Shown in pieces: positions 1 through 6,100 of a stretch of DNA of 7,572 bases. Within the stretch, counting starts at the first letter, position 1. Each line of letters opens with the position of its first letter. The translations under genes and the position numbers were made by a program. The notes beneath the pieces are model-generated. The model saw only the letters and a list, made by a program, of their open reading frames with translations, ran no database searches and had not been told where the DNA came from. The stretch covers positions 1 to 7,572 of the forward strand of contig JAAUTJ010000211.1 in NCBI GenBank assembly GCA_012031475.1, read 5' to 3'. The stretch is from Leptolyngbyaceae cyanobacterium SM1_3_5 (GTDB lineage Bacteria > Cyanobacteriota > Cyanobacteriia > Elainellales > Elainellaceae).

Positions 1-20
1 CAGAAAGCGCGTGCTAACTT

Positions 21-1043
21 ATGAAAAGTGCGTTCTCCACAAGTCACCCCCACACGCCGCCCAAACCCGCGCCATGTCTGCGATCGCGCCCGTTCCCACC
101 CCCCGATGCGCTGGTGCTGACGACGGCACTGCCGTTAAGCCAGCATCCCGCCGCCGTGTATCTCGGCCAGTTGCGTCGCGGGTCACGTCGGACGATGCGC
201 CAGTCGCTTGATGCGATCGCCCGCCTGCTCACCCAAAATCAGGCCGATGCGCTCACGCTCAATTGGGCAGCGTTGCGGTATGTCCACACGGCGGCAATTC
301 GATCGGTCTTGCAAGAAACTTATGCGCCCACGACCGCCAATAAAATGCTCTGTGCCTTGCGACGGGTGTTGAAAGAGGCGTTGCGGTTGGGGCAGATGGC
401 GGCAGACGATTACGCCAAAGCGATCGATCTGCCTGCGATCAAAGGGACACGATTACTACGCGGGTGGGCGCTGAGTCGGAAGGAGGTGCAGGCATTGCTG
501 GACGCTTGTGCGGCTGACCCGACTCCGGCAGGCGTTCGCGATGCGGCCTTGATCGGGCTGCTTCAGGCCGGACTGCGCCGGAGCGAAGTGGTTGGGTTGG
601 ATCTGATTGATGTGGAGTTGCCGACTGGGGCACTGACGATTCGCAATGGCAAGGGACAAAAAGACCGACTCGCCTACTTGCCACCGGAAGCACTGGAGGC
701 CGTCGCCGCTTGGATGGCAATTCGCGGCGGGGAAGTTGGAGCGCTGCTGTATCCTGTCCATCGCGTGGGGCGTTTACTGCCGCGCCGTCTGAGCGATCAG
801 GCTGTCCTAAATGCTTTGCAAAAGCGGGCACATCAAGCAGGTGTGGCTCCGTTTTCGCCACATGATTTTCGGCGCACGTTTATTTCAGAACTGCTGGATG
901 CGGGTGTGGACATCGTGACGGTGCAGCAGTTGGTCGGTCATGCGAGTCCGACGACGACGGCTCGGTACGATCGGTGGGGCGAAGCGGCCAAACGGCAGGC
1001 CGTCTCCTTGCTCAGTCGCACTTCGGTTGACCGCGATCGATGA
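21..1043 (+). CDS. Tyrosine-type site-specific recombinase/integrase (phage integrase family)
   Basis: This enzyme cuts and rejoins DNA at specific sites through a 3'-phosphotyrosine intermediate. Residues about 42-145 form the SAM-like core-binding domain, and about 150-330 the catalytic domain. The catalytic set is complete: Arg186 in GLRRSE, a lysine in the beta-hairpin (GKGQKDR, Lys211 or Lys214), His281 and Arg284 in HDFRR, His307 in GHAS and the nucleophile Tyr316 in ARYDR. At 340 residues the length fits XerC/D-like and island integrases. The start is uncertain: the first 35 residues are Pro/Arg-rich, recognisable family sequence begins near residue 40 (QHPAAVYL), no ribosome binding site is visible, and a GTG at 114 is an alternative start. 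The gene is much more GC-rich than the kinase at the other end, which may mean transfer. It could serve a genomic island or act as a solitary chromosomal recombinase; no attachment site or cargo can be seen. Confidence 0.93.
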   Translation: MKSAFSTSHPHTPPKPAPCLRSRPFPPPDALVLTTALPLSQHPAAVYLGQLRRGSRRTMRQSLDAIARLLTQNQADALTLNWAALRYVHTAAIRSVLQETYAPTTANKMLCALRRVLKEALRLGQMAADDYAKAIDLPAIKGTRLLRGWALSRKEVQALLDACAADPTPAGVRDAALIGLLQAGLRRSEVVGLDLIDVELPTGALTIRNGKGQKDRLAYLPPEALEAVAAWMAIRGGEVGALLYPVHRVGRLLPRRLSDQAVLNALQKRAHQAGVAPFSPHDFRRTFISELLDAGVDIVTVQQLVGHASPTTTARYDRWGEAAKRQAVSLLSRTSVDRDR

Positions 1044-1103
1044 TGGCTGCTCGACGCGCTAGGGGCGATTGACCAAGGCATCGACTCACTTCTGGCAATG
1101 CCC

Positions 1104-1310
1104 CTAACTGGCGAGATTTAGCGCGTTCGCCCGACTACAGGAACGCCACCCACACTTAGGACAATCCCAGAAAACGCGATCGCTCCCCGACTCGAACTGA
1201 TAGCGGCACTGCGGGCACAAGTCTGTAACCAGCAGTTGCCACAGCAGCAACTTTAGCTGCTGCGATCGCGTCAAGTGCGGCTCTGCTGTGGGACAGGGGG
1301 GCAAAGGCAT
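1104..1310 (-). CDS. Small zinc-ribbon protein, function unknown
   Basis: A 68-residue product with two CxxC knuckles, CPQC and CPKC, separated by 14 residues. This is the spacing of a zinc ribbon, and a tryptophan follows the second knuckle (CPKCGW). The N-terminal part is a leucine-rich segment (QQLKLLLWQLL) that could be a short helix. No signal peptide is seen. The gene is convergent with the recombinase, with 60 bases between the stop codons, and contains two HIP1 sites, so it is at home in a cyanobacterial genome. Upstream of the ATG there is only a weak purine stretch, so the start is not secure. Small zinc ribbons of this kind bind nucleic acid or protein partners; I cannot say which here. 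The paired cysteine motif is the main reason to believe the gene is real. Confidence 0.5.
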   Translation of the reverse strand: MPLPPCPTAEPHLTRSQQLKLLLWQLLVTDLCPQCRYQFESGSDRVFWDCPKCGWRSCSRANALNLAS

Positions 1311-1526
1311 TTCTTAGGACTGATTATTAGAGAGCCAATACTCACTTCTTCGTGGGAGTTGGCCTATGAAATAAAGATTGACACGGGTGGGACGGTTGCG
1401 GTGGACGAAGAGGATTTAGCAATCTGGAATCAACCTCAGCAAATATTGCATCAACGTCAGCGGTTGATATTTCTATACCACCTACCTTCGTATAAGGGTT
1501 GGAACACAGATCATCTGGAGCGATAG
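1275..1526 (+). CDS. Doubtful small ORF; possible remnant of an SH3-like small protein
   Basis: The frame is open for 83 codons. Its first 12 codons lie over the 5' end of the opposite-strand zinc-ribbon gene, so the ATG at 1275 is unlikely to be the true start. From about 1326 the translation becomes protein-like: REPILTSSWELAYEI, then a glycine pair, then VAVDEEDLAIW. This alternation of beta-strand residues ending in an E-E-D-L turn resembles SH3/KOW-like small domains. There is no ATG, GTG or clear ribosome binding site at the right place, and the downstream half is low in recognisable structure. The stop lies one base from the stop of the convergent CorC-type gene. It could be a decayed gene left beside the recombinase, or chance. 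Weak call. Confidence 0.25.
   Translation: MRLCCGTGGQRHFLGLIIREPILTSSWELAYEIKIDTGGTVAVDEEDLAIWNQPQQILHQRQRLIFLYHLPSYKGWNTDHLER
1450..1468. repeat. Inverted repeat, 6-bp stem with 7-base loop
   Basis: ATCAAC (1450-1455) and GTTGAT (1463-1468) are perfect inverted copies around the loop GTCAGCG. AT-rich arms flank it (AAATAT at 1441 and ATATTT at 1467). It lies about 60 bases past the stop of the minus-strand CorC-type gene, where a terminator would be expected, but neither strand has a clean T-run after the stem. It may be a weak terminator or nothing. Confidence 0.3.
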
Positions 1527-1527
1527 G

Positions 1528-2861
1528 TTATTGTGAAGCGTGCATTTCTGACGCTGCATCTTGGCTAGGACGCTGAGTCAATAACACTTTATCAACCCGT
1601 GTTCCATCCATATCTACCACCTCAAACTGGAGATGATTCCAGACAAAGCGATCGCCAGAGCTTGGGATACGTCCTAAAGTTGTGATCACAAACCCAGCTA
1701 AGGTATGGTAATTTCTAGCTTCTTCTTGCAACAGCAATTCTCTGTTAAACAGGCGTTGGAATTCCTCGATCGGCAACAGACCATCGATTAACCAGGAGCC
1801 ATCACCGCGCCGCACAACCATTGGTTCTTCAGGGCTTTCAGCAGAGGGCAAATCCCCAAAAATTGCTTCGGTTAGGTCATTCAGTGTAATTAATCCTTCA
1901 ACATTGCCGTATTCGTCCGCAACCAAAGCAATATGAGTGCCAGAGTCTTTGAACATGCCTAAAACATCTAAAGCTCGAATATTTTCTGCCACATACAGCG
2001 GCGGTTGCAGCATGGTCGTTAAATCGATCGACTGCCCGGTTAATAGGCAGATAACAGGCTTCTCACTCGAACGATGCCTAAACAGTGATTCAAAGTCTCT
2101 TGACAGACTGGAAACCGCGAATAAGGACTTTCGATAATTTGCTGTTGCGTTTCCTCAAATGGCACCGCCAAGTTAAGCCAATCAATTTCAATGCGCGGGG
2201 TCATTAACGCACGAACGGGGCGATCGCCAAGTCGAAAGACGCGACCGATCATTTCTTGCTCTGCGGCTTCAAACAAGCCAGCCTCAGTGCCCTGTTGAAT
2301 GAACACTTCAATTTCTGCTTCGGTCACCAGCGGCGCTTCTGAGGCTCGAATCCTCAAGATGTTTAACAGTGCATCGGTTGACAGACTCAGAATGTGGACA
2401 AAAGGAGCCGTGAGCCGCGACAGCAGGCGCATCGGTCTCGCGATTCGACAGGCGATTTGCTCTGGCTCGTTGAGCGCCACTCGCTTAGGAAACAGTTCGC
2501 CGATGACCAGCGATAGGTAGGTAATGACGGTCACTACCAGCCCCAGCCCGATCGCAGCACTATAGGGAGCCAAGAGCGGAACTGAGGCAATTTGCTCACC
2601 TAAATAAGCCGCGATCGTTGCACCACCCAAAGCGCCACTGAGAATGCCAATCAGGGTGATGCCAATCTGGACTGTGGAGAGGAAGTCGTTGGGATTGTTC
2701 GCGAGCTTCAGAGCCACCAGCGCGTTCCGATTGCCATTTTTAGCCAGTTGTTCCAACCGCACCTTACGAGCAGAAACAATGGCAATCTCAGAACCGGAGA
2801 ACACCCCATTGGCAACCACTAGCACCAGAATCAAAACAATTTCAAACGCAATGGCAGACAT
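1528..2861 (-). pseudogene. CorC/HlyC-type membrane protein (CNNM-CBS pair-CorC_HlyC), split by a one-base frameshift
   Basis: Two adjacent frames make one protein of the hemolysin-C/CorC (UPF0053) family, linked to Mg2+/Co2+ transport or resistance and placed in the inner membrane. The upstream part (2861 to 2040) has the CNNM/DUF21 domain, with hydrophobic helices at about residues 5-27, 60-82 and 97-122 and the motif GELFPKR, then the first CBS motif (ALMTPRIEIDWL). The downstream part (frame open from 2040 to 1528) has the second CBS motif (HIALVADEYGNVEGLITLNDL) and the C-terminal CorC_HlyC domain (AGFVITTLGRIP). The first part ends with SLLSAY and stops. Adding one T near 2041-2043 gives SAYLTGQSIDLTTMLQPPLY, the sequence expected between the two CBS repeats. 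Restored length is about 443 residues, normal for the family. Everything else looks intact, so this is either a very recent mutation or a sequencing error. The start at 2861 has no clear ribosome binding site. A 65-base gap separates it from the oxygenase gene upstream on the same strand. Confidence 0.88.
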
Positions 2862-2926
2862 AAGAATTTTTATGAATTAAACAATTCGTTCTCGAATGGC
2901 AGCAAGTTTGCAGAACAGTTCCATCT

Positions 2927-3886
2927 CTACAGTCTTTGCCTTAATTGTTTCAGCTTTTGCTCTCGATTATCGGTGAGGAGTGCTGCAACCAAGTCTTTCA
3001 CGATGTGGGGAGTTGCCATCACGCTACCGAGGTGGGCACGCCACTTGCTCCAGGAACGCAGCCCTCGTGCAGCGGGTTGAATTCGCCAGAAGCGATTGAC
3101 CGAGCAAACCATTTCATCGCCAACTGCCGTCACTTCATGCCACCAGCAGGCCGGAATATAGAGGACATCGCCTGGATTCAAGATTACTTCGGAGCGAGAT
3201 TGAAGTGCCTCCTCAAATTTGGGAAAGGCGTTGAAGTCAGGCCGATCGAGATCAACCTGGCTGTAGGTTGAGCGTAATTTCAACCCGTGCTTCAGATGCG
3301 TAGACAAAGGGAAAGGGTAAAGATTGGCAAGCTGCGAAGGTGGAAAAAGAATCAATCGTTTTGTGCCATGCAGTTGCACTAACGTTCCATCAAATGGATC
3401 GTAGTGCAGATGCGTGGTGTGCCCTGCCACGCCGACCCACAGGTTATGAGAACTCACAGCCTGCGTTAGTCCCAACCGCAATCCGACTTGAGGCAGAGTG
3501 GAGCGTTGCACGAGTGCCGTTTGCTCGATCGAACACTTGCCCAAATACAAATCTTCGGCCTGAGCCTCTCCATTTTCGAGCAGTCGGGCGTACTCCAGAA
3601 AGGGCATTGTTTGACTCTCGACACCGCTGCCAATCGTCGTCCAGTGCTGCTTGTTCTGACTTGATCGCGATCGCCCATAATGGCGCACGGGGAATTCGAG
3701 AGTTCTGAGTGCTTGGCAGAGATAGTCGAGTGACCAGTCAGGTTCTGCCTCCAACAGGCCACGAATGACAACGGGGATGCCCGGTCGTTGATACTGTTCA
3801 GAGAAAATTGCGGCGCTCAGATGCGCGGATTGCTCGCGATCGATGGCAGGAACAGGTTCATTCGACTTGAGTGAATTAGACAACAT
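2927..3886 (-). CDS. JmjC/cupin-8-type Fe(II)/2-oxoglutarate hydroxylase
   Basis: A 319-residue protein of the cupin-8/JmjC-like group, whose studied members hydroxylate protein side chains using Fe(II), O2 and 2-oxoglutarate. The iron triad is visible: His161-Tyr-Asp163 (HLHYDPFDG) and His250 (ACWWHEV). Lys176 (HGTKRLILFPP) is the likely 2-oxoglutarate carboxylate ligand. Other family marks are an N-terminal RPGIPVVIRG (34-43) and NPGDVLYIP just before the distal histidine. No signal peptide or membrane helix is seen, so it is probably cytoplasmic. The start is supported by AGGA at 3894-3897, seven bases before the ATG. It follows the fused oxygenase gene after only 29 bases, so the two are probably co-transcribed. 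The substrate is unknown; the family acts on proteins and peptides, but nothing next to it looks like a precursor peptide. Confidence 0.87.
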   Translation of the reverse strand: MLSNSLKSNEPVPAIDREQSAHLSAAIFSEQYQRPGIPVVIRGLLEAEPDWSLDYLCQALRTLEFPVRHYGRSRSSQNKQHWTTIGSGVESQTMPFLEYARLLENGEAQAEDLYLGKCSIEQTALVQRSTLPQVGLRLGLTQAVSSHNLWVGVAGHTTHLHYDPFDGTLVQLHGTKRLILFPPSQLANLYPFPLSTHLKHGLKLRSTYSQVDLDRPDFNAFPKFEEALQSRSEVILNPGDVLYIPACWWHEVTAVGDEMVCSVNRFWRIQPAARGLRSWSKWRAHLGSVMATPHIVKDLVAALLTDNREQKLKQLRQRL

Positions 3887-3893
3887 GGGCAGT

Positions 3894-3897
3894 TCCT
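3894..3897 (-). promoter_or_regulatory. Ribosome binding site of the cupin-8 hydroxylase gene
   Basis: AGGA on the minus strand, seven bases from the ATG ending at 3884. It lies in the 29-base gap between the two oxygenase genes and supports independent initiation of the second gene on a shared transcript. Confidence 0.6.
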
Positions 3898-3915
3898 AAA
3901 ATGGCGACACCTGAA

Positions 3916-5112
3916 TCACGAGCGTTTTTTGCGTTTGCCGGATTTCGGTTCAAATCCCAATTGCGGCTTTTCGGGCTTGGGTGAGTACCGACCGATCGCC
4001 TGAGTTTCGTCGTTTTGGCTGGGCACAAGATATTTGGTGTTTCGCTCTCGCAGTTGAGCATCCTGGTCGTTGTAGAAAAATGACAGCAGGGCAAAGCGAC
4101 GACCGATCGTGACGGGTGTGGCCTCATGCAGCAAAGAACAAGAAAAGATGACCGCTTCACCCACCTCAGGCCGATAAACTTGAGAACCACACTCTGGAAA
4201 CCATAAGTAGCCACCTCCATATTCAGTTGTGTTCAGGTTGAGCGTCATTGCAAAGCGGCGATGAGCAGTGCCTTTGGTTGTATTGTCGCGGTGACGGCGG
4301 AAGAATCCTTGATCGGTGGCATCGTAGCAGGCGACGAGATACCGTTCAAAGCGGGTAATGCTGAACTGAAACGCCTTTTCAATTTCGGGTTTGACTCGTC
4401 GCAAGATCAGGTCGTTGATGTGTTGAAGAAGCGGAGGGTCTTGAATGAGAAAGTCACGCCGCTGTTTGAATTCGTAGTCATAGACCTCGACGGTTTTGCC
4501 CTCAATCTGACGCATAAATCCAGAGTCTTGCCCACCATCCGCCTCATAAAGCTGAATCAACCGTTGACACAGCTCACGCTCCAACACATTTGGAATTAGC
4601 AAAACGGGCGCTTGTCGAGTTGCTAGAGCGGGCGGCGGGAAGTCCTGCAAGGTCTTAGTCGCAAACGTCAAGACTTGTTCAACGTGGTGAACGGGATCAT
4701 CAACGGGAAGGATTCCGACAGTTTGCAGGTTCTGATTGAGGATGAAGGTGGTGGGAGTGTAGTCAGCGCTCGGTTTTGCAGCAGCATTGGCATGGCAAAC
4801 CCCATAGCGGGCACTGACGGCACGATCGAAGTCCCAAACTAGCTTGCAGTAAGTGGGATGGATAATCTCGTCTTGAAAAGCGAAGTCGCTTGGGTCACAA
4901 AGCACACCAAAAAATGGAACGTTGTGTTGTTTTAAGTAATCCTGTGCAGCTAGAAATTGCTGCAATACTTGCCCGTTGCGATCCATTCGAGAACTGCCTA
5001 AGAACGACAAAACGACGCGGTGGCCGCCGACTGTATCAAAGTGAAAGTTTGGGCTAGAAGTCGAAGGGGCAACAAACCAGGGAGCTGGATCTCCGATCGT
5101 TAAAATAGCCAT
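3916..5112 (-). CDS. Peroxiredoxin-like domain fused to a prolyl-4-hydroxylase-like 2OG-Fe(II) oxygenase
   Basis: A 398-residue two-domain protein. Residues 1-157 have the thioredoxin/AhpC-TSA fold pattern (GDPAPWFVAPS, VVLSFLGS, FFGVLCDPSDF, WDFDRAVSARYGV, PTTFIL). The peroxidatic cysteine is missing: the loop after VVLSFLGS reads SRMDRNGQVL with no Cys, and the only cysteines of this domain (72, 89, 106) are elsewhere. Residues about 168-347 are a P4Hc-type oxygenase with His274-Arg-Asp276 (RRHRDNTT) and His329 (LLHEATPV) as iron ligands. Arg339, ten residues on, is the expected 2-oxoglutarate anchor, and YGGGYLWFPE is a family motif. The C-terminal tail is basic (KSGKRKKRS). A TTG at 5166 would add 18 residues, but I chose the ATG at 5112 because AGGTGAT, complementary to the 16S rRNA tail, lies six bases upstream. 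It is the first gene of a likely two-gene oxygenase operon. Hydroxylation of a protein or peptide is the family expectation; the N-terminal domain may bind a partner or thiol rather than reduce peroxide. Confidence 0.88.
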   Translation of the reverse strand: MAILTIGDPAPWFVAPSTSSPNFHFDTVGGHRVVLSFLGSSRMDRNGQVLQQFLAAQDYLKQHNVPFFGVLCDPSDFAFQDEIIHPTYCKLVWDFDRAVSARYGVCHANAAAKPSADYTPTTFILNQNLQTVGILPVDDPVHHVEQVLTFATKTLQDFPPPALATRQAPVLLIPNVLERELCQRLIQLYEADGGQDSGFMRQIEGKTVEVYDYEFKQRRDFLIQDPPLLQHINDLILRRVKPEIEKAFQFSITRFERYLVACYDATDQGFFRRHRDNTTKGTAHRRFAMTLNLNTTEYGGGYLWFPECGSQVYRPEVGEAVIFSCSLLHEATPVTIGRRFALLSFFYNDQDAQLRERNTKYLVPSQNDETQAIGRYSPKPEKPQLGFEPKSGKRKKRS

Positions 5113-5135
5113 CTTGTTATCACCTTTGCACACAT
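5100..5135 (-). other. Possible 11-codon upstream reading frame overlapping the fused oxygenase start
   Basis: An ATG at 5135 opens an 11-residue frame (MCAKVITRWLF) ending in TAA at 5100, inside the start of the oxygenase gene but in another frame. AGGAG lies ten bases upstream of this ATG, slightly far but usable. Ribosomes translating it would pass the main start codon at 5112 and stop nearby, so it could couple or limit translation. Such short frames also arise by chance. Confidence 0.25.
5119..5126 (-). promoter_or_regulatory. Ribosome binding site fixing the start of the fused oxygenase gene
   Basis: AAGGTGAT on the minus strand. Its seven bases AGGTGAT match the complement of the 16S rRNA 3' end, six bases before the ATG at 5112. 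No comparable site precedes the TTG alternative at 5166. Confidence 0.7.
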
Positions 5136-5171
5136 TTGCGACGTTCTCCTGAGGCAATCGCGACAATAAAA

Positions 5172-5200
5172 ATTTTGCAGACGGGCAATTGACGAATCAA
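5172..5200 (-). promoter_or_regulatory. Candidate sigma-70-type promoter for the oxygenase operon
   Basis: On the minus strand TTGATT (5200-5195) is followed after 17 bases by CAAAAT (5177-5172). Each hexamer matches four of six consensus positions. It sits about 60 bases upstream of the oxygenase start, and its -35 overlaps the T-run of the terminator behind the response-regulator gene. Moderate consensus only. Confidence 0.35.
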
Positions 5201-5228
5201 AAATCCCCAACTCACAGGAATTGGGGAA
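5198..5228 (-). terminator. Rho-independent terminator of the response-regulator gene
   Basis: On the minus strand TCCCCAA (5227-5221), a ten-base loop and TTGGGGA (5210-5204) form a perfect 7-bp stem with four consecutive G-C pairs. It is followed directly by TTTTTG. It lies about 120 bases past the regulator's stop and before the oxygenase operon, so it should insulate the two transcription units. Confidence 0.75.
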
Positions 5229-5316
5229 TAAGGGGAGTACGGGAGCGTTTTTCGACGTTAGAAATCCCATCCAACAGGAGCTTGGTACTAGCTTAAGGCG
5301 TGATCGATAGAAATCA

Positions 5317-5345
5317 GGGAGAAGTGTGGGAGGATTTCGGGAGGG
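5317..5345 (+). other. G-rich tract with four GGG runs (possible G-quadruplex)
   Basis: Four GGG runs lie on the plus strand at 5317-5319, 5328-5330, 5339-5341 and 5343-5345, with gaps of 8, 8 and 1 bases. The tract begins immediately past the stop codon of the minus-strand response regulator, so the G-rich strand is the template for its 3' untranslated RNA. Two loops are longer than the classical seven-base limit, so folding is possible but not assured. Confidence 0.35.
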
Positions 5346-5347
5346 TA

Positions 5348-6022
5348 TTAAAGTTGCTTCATGCGGTATCCTAGCCCGTGTACTGTTTCAATCAAATCGT
5401 CAGGAGCATTTGCAGCTTTTAACTTTTGTCGCAGTGTTTTGATATGAAATTTGACCGCTTCTTCGGTGGGGGGATCATCGATTGTCCACAGGCGTTCAAT
5501 AATTCCCGGTCGGCTTAAAACTCGCCGCCCATTGAGTACCAATAATTCCAGGAGGGCATATTCTTTCGGTGTTAAATTCACCAGTTCATTGTCATAGCGA
5601 ACTTCATAAGTTCCCGAATCGAGCCGGAGCGTACCCCATGACAAACTGGCGCGAGTCGCTGAACTGCCGCGTCGCAGCAAAGCGCGAACTCGTGCCATTA
5701 ACTCTTCTAAATCGAAGGGTTTCACCATATAGTCATCGGCTCCTGCATCCAGGCCAATAATTTTATCGGCAATGGTGTCACGAGCCGTGAGCATCAAGAT
5801 CGGAACAGTGGAATTGCGATCGCGCAACTGCTGACATAAGCGAATTCCGCTCGTTTTTGGCAGCGTAATATCAAGCAAAATTAGATCGTATGTTGACACT
5901 TCTATCCACTGTTGGGCAACCGCTCCATCATGAGCAACATCAACCGTATGTTGACGATTAATCAGTGCCTCCGTCAACATATCCGCGATTTGAACATCAT
6001 CTTCAACGACCAGAATTCGCAT
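5348..6022 (-). CDS. OmpR/PhoB-family response regulator
   Basis: A 224-residue transcription regulator with a receiver domain (1-118) and a winged-helix DNA-binding domain (about 127-224). Receiver residues are all present: the acidic pair in VVEDD (Glu7/Asp8/Asp9), the phospho-acceptor Asp51 in LILLDITLP, Thr79 in MLTARD and Lys101 in MVKPFD. The effector part has the usual LTPKEYALLELL and a C-terminal ETVHGLGYRM wing. I placed the start at MRILVVEDD (6022), where this family normally begins. An ATG at 6061 would add 13 residues with no ribosome binding site, whereas a GGAG lies 11 bases before 6022. It is divergent from the CHASE3 kinase gene, its likely partner. The sequence style is close to cyanobacterial RppA/ManR-type regulators, but I do not claim orthology. 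Target genes cannot be read from the window; the oxygenase operon downstream is separated by a terminator. Confidence 0.94.
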   Translation of the reverse strand: MRILVVEDDVQIADMLTEALINRQHTVDVAHDGAVAQQWIEVSTYDLILLDITLPKTSGIRLCQQLRDRNSTVPILMLTARDTIADKIIGLDAGADDYMVKPFDLEELMARVRALLRRGSSATRASLSWGTLRLDSGTYEVRYDNELVNLTPKEYALLELLVLNGRRVLSRPGIIERLWTIDDPPTEEAVKFHIKTLRQKLKAANAPDDLIETVHGLGYRMKQL

Positions 6023-6100
6023 TACTCGATTCGCTCCGTTGTGTGTCAGGATCGATGCCATCAGAATTTATCTTGACTCTCACTCCAGCATTGTGTCTAG
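6023..6100. promoter_or_regulatory. Divergent intergenic control region of the two-component pair
   Basis: These 78 bases must hold the promoters of both genes. On the plus strand TTGACT (6073-6078) is a good -35; 17 bases on, the only candidate -10 is TCTAGA (6096-6101), a poor match that would place transcription start inside the annotated kinase start, favouring a later ATG (6107 or 6113). On the minus strand I see no convincing -10/-35 pair. No clear tandem repeat of the kind OmpR-type regulators bind was found. Confidence 0.4.

Noticed and set aside
439..861. 140-residue minus-strand frame inside the recombinase
   Set aside because: Shadow of the recombinase, with no recognisable domain and Arg/Pro-rich low-quality composition.
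1242..1262. Perfect 7-bp hairpin (CAGCAGC / GCTGCTG) as a terminator for the recombinase
   Set aside because: No T-run follows on either strand. It falls in the leucine-rich coding part of the zinc-ribbon gene, about 200 bases past the recombinase stop.
2038..2045. Programmed frameshift in the CorC-type gene
   Set aside because: No repeated-triplet slip site precedes the TAA stop, and this family is not known to me to use recoding. A missing base explains it better.
3340..3708. 122-residue plus-strand frame across the cupin-8 hydroxylase gene
   Set aside because: Antisense shadow; the opposite strand has complete iron-binding motifs and a ribosome binding site.
3876..4220. Minus-strand frame across the junction of the two oxygenase genes
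   Set aside because: It is an alternative frame inside the fused oxygenase; the main frame has family motifs up to its stop at 3916.
4261..4599. 112-residue plus-strand frame inside the fused oxygenase gene
   Set aside because: Antisense shadow of the catalytic domain, with no ribosome binding site and no family signature.
5113..5166. TTG at 5166 as the start of the fused oxygenase
   Set aside because: It would add 18 unremarkable residues without a ribosome binding site, while the ATG at 5112 has a strong one and matches where the redoxin domain begins.
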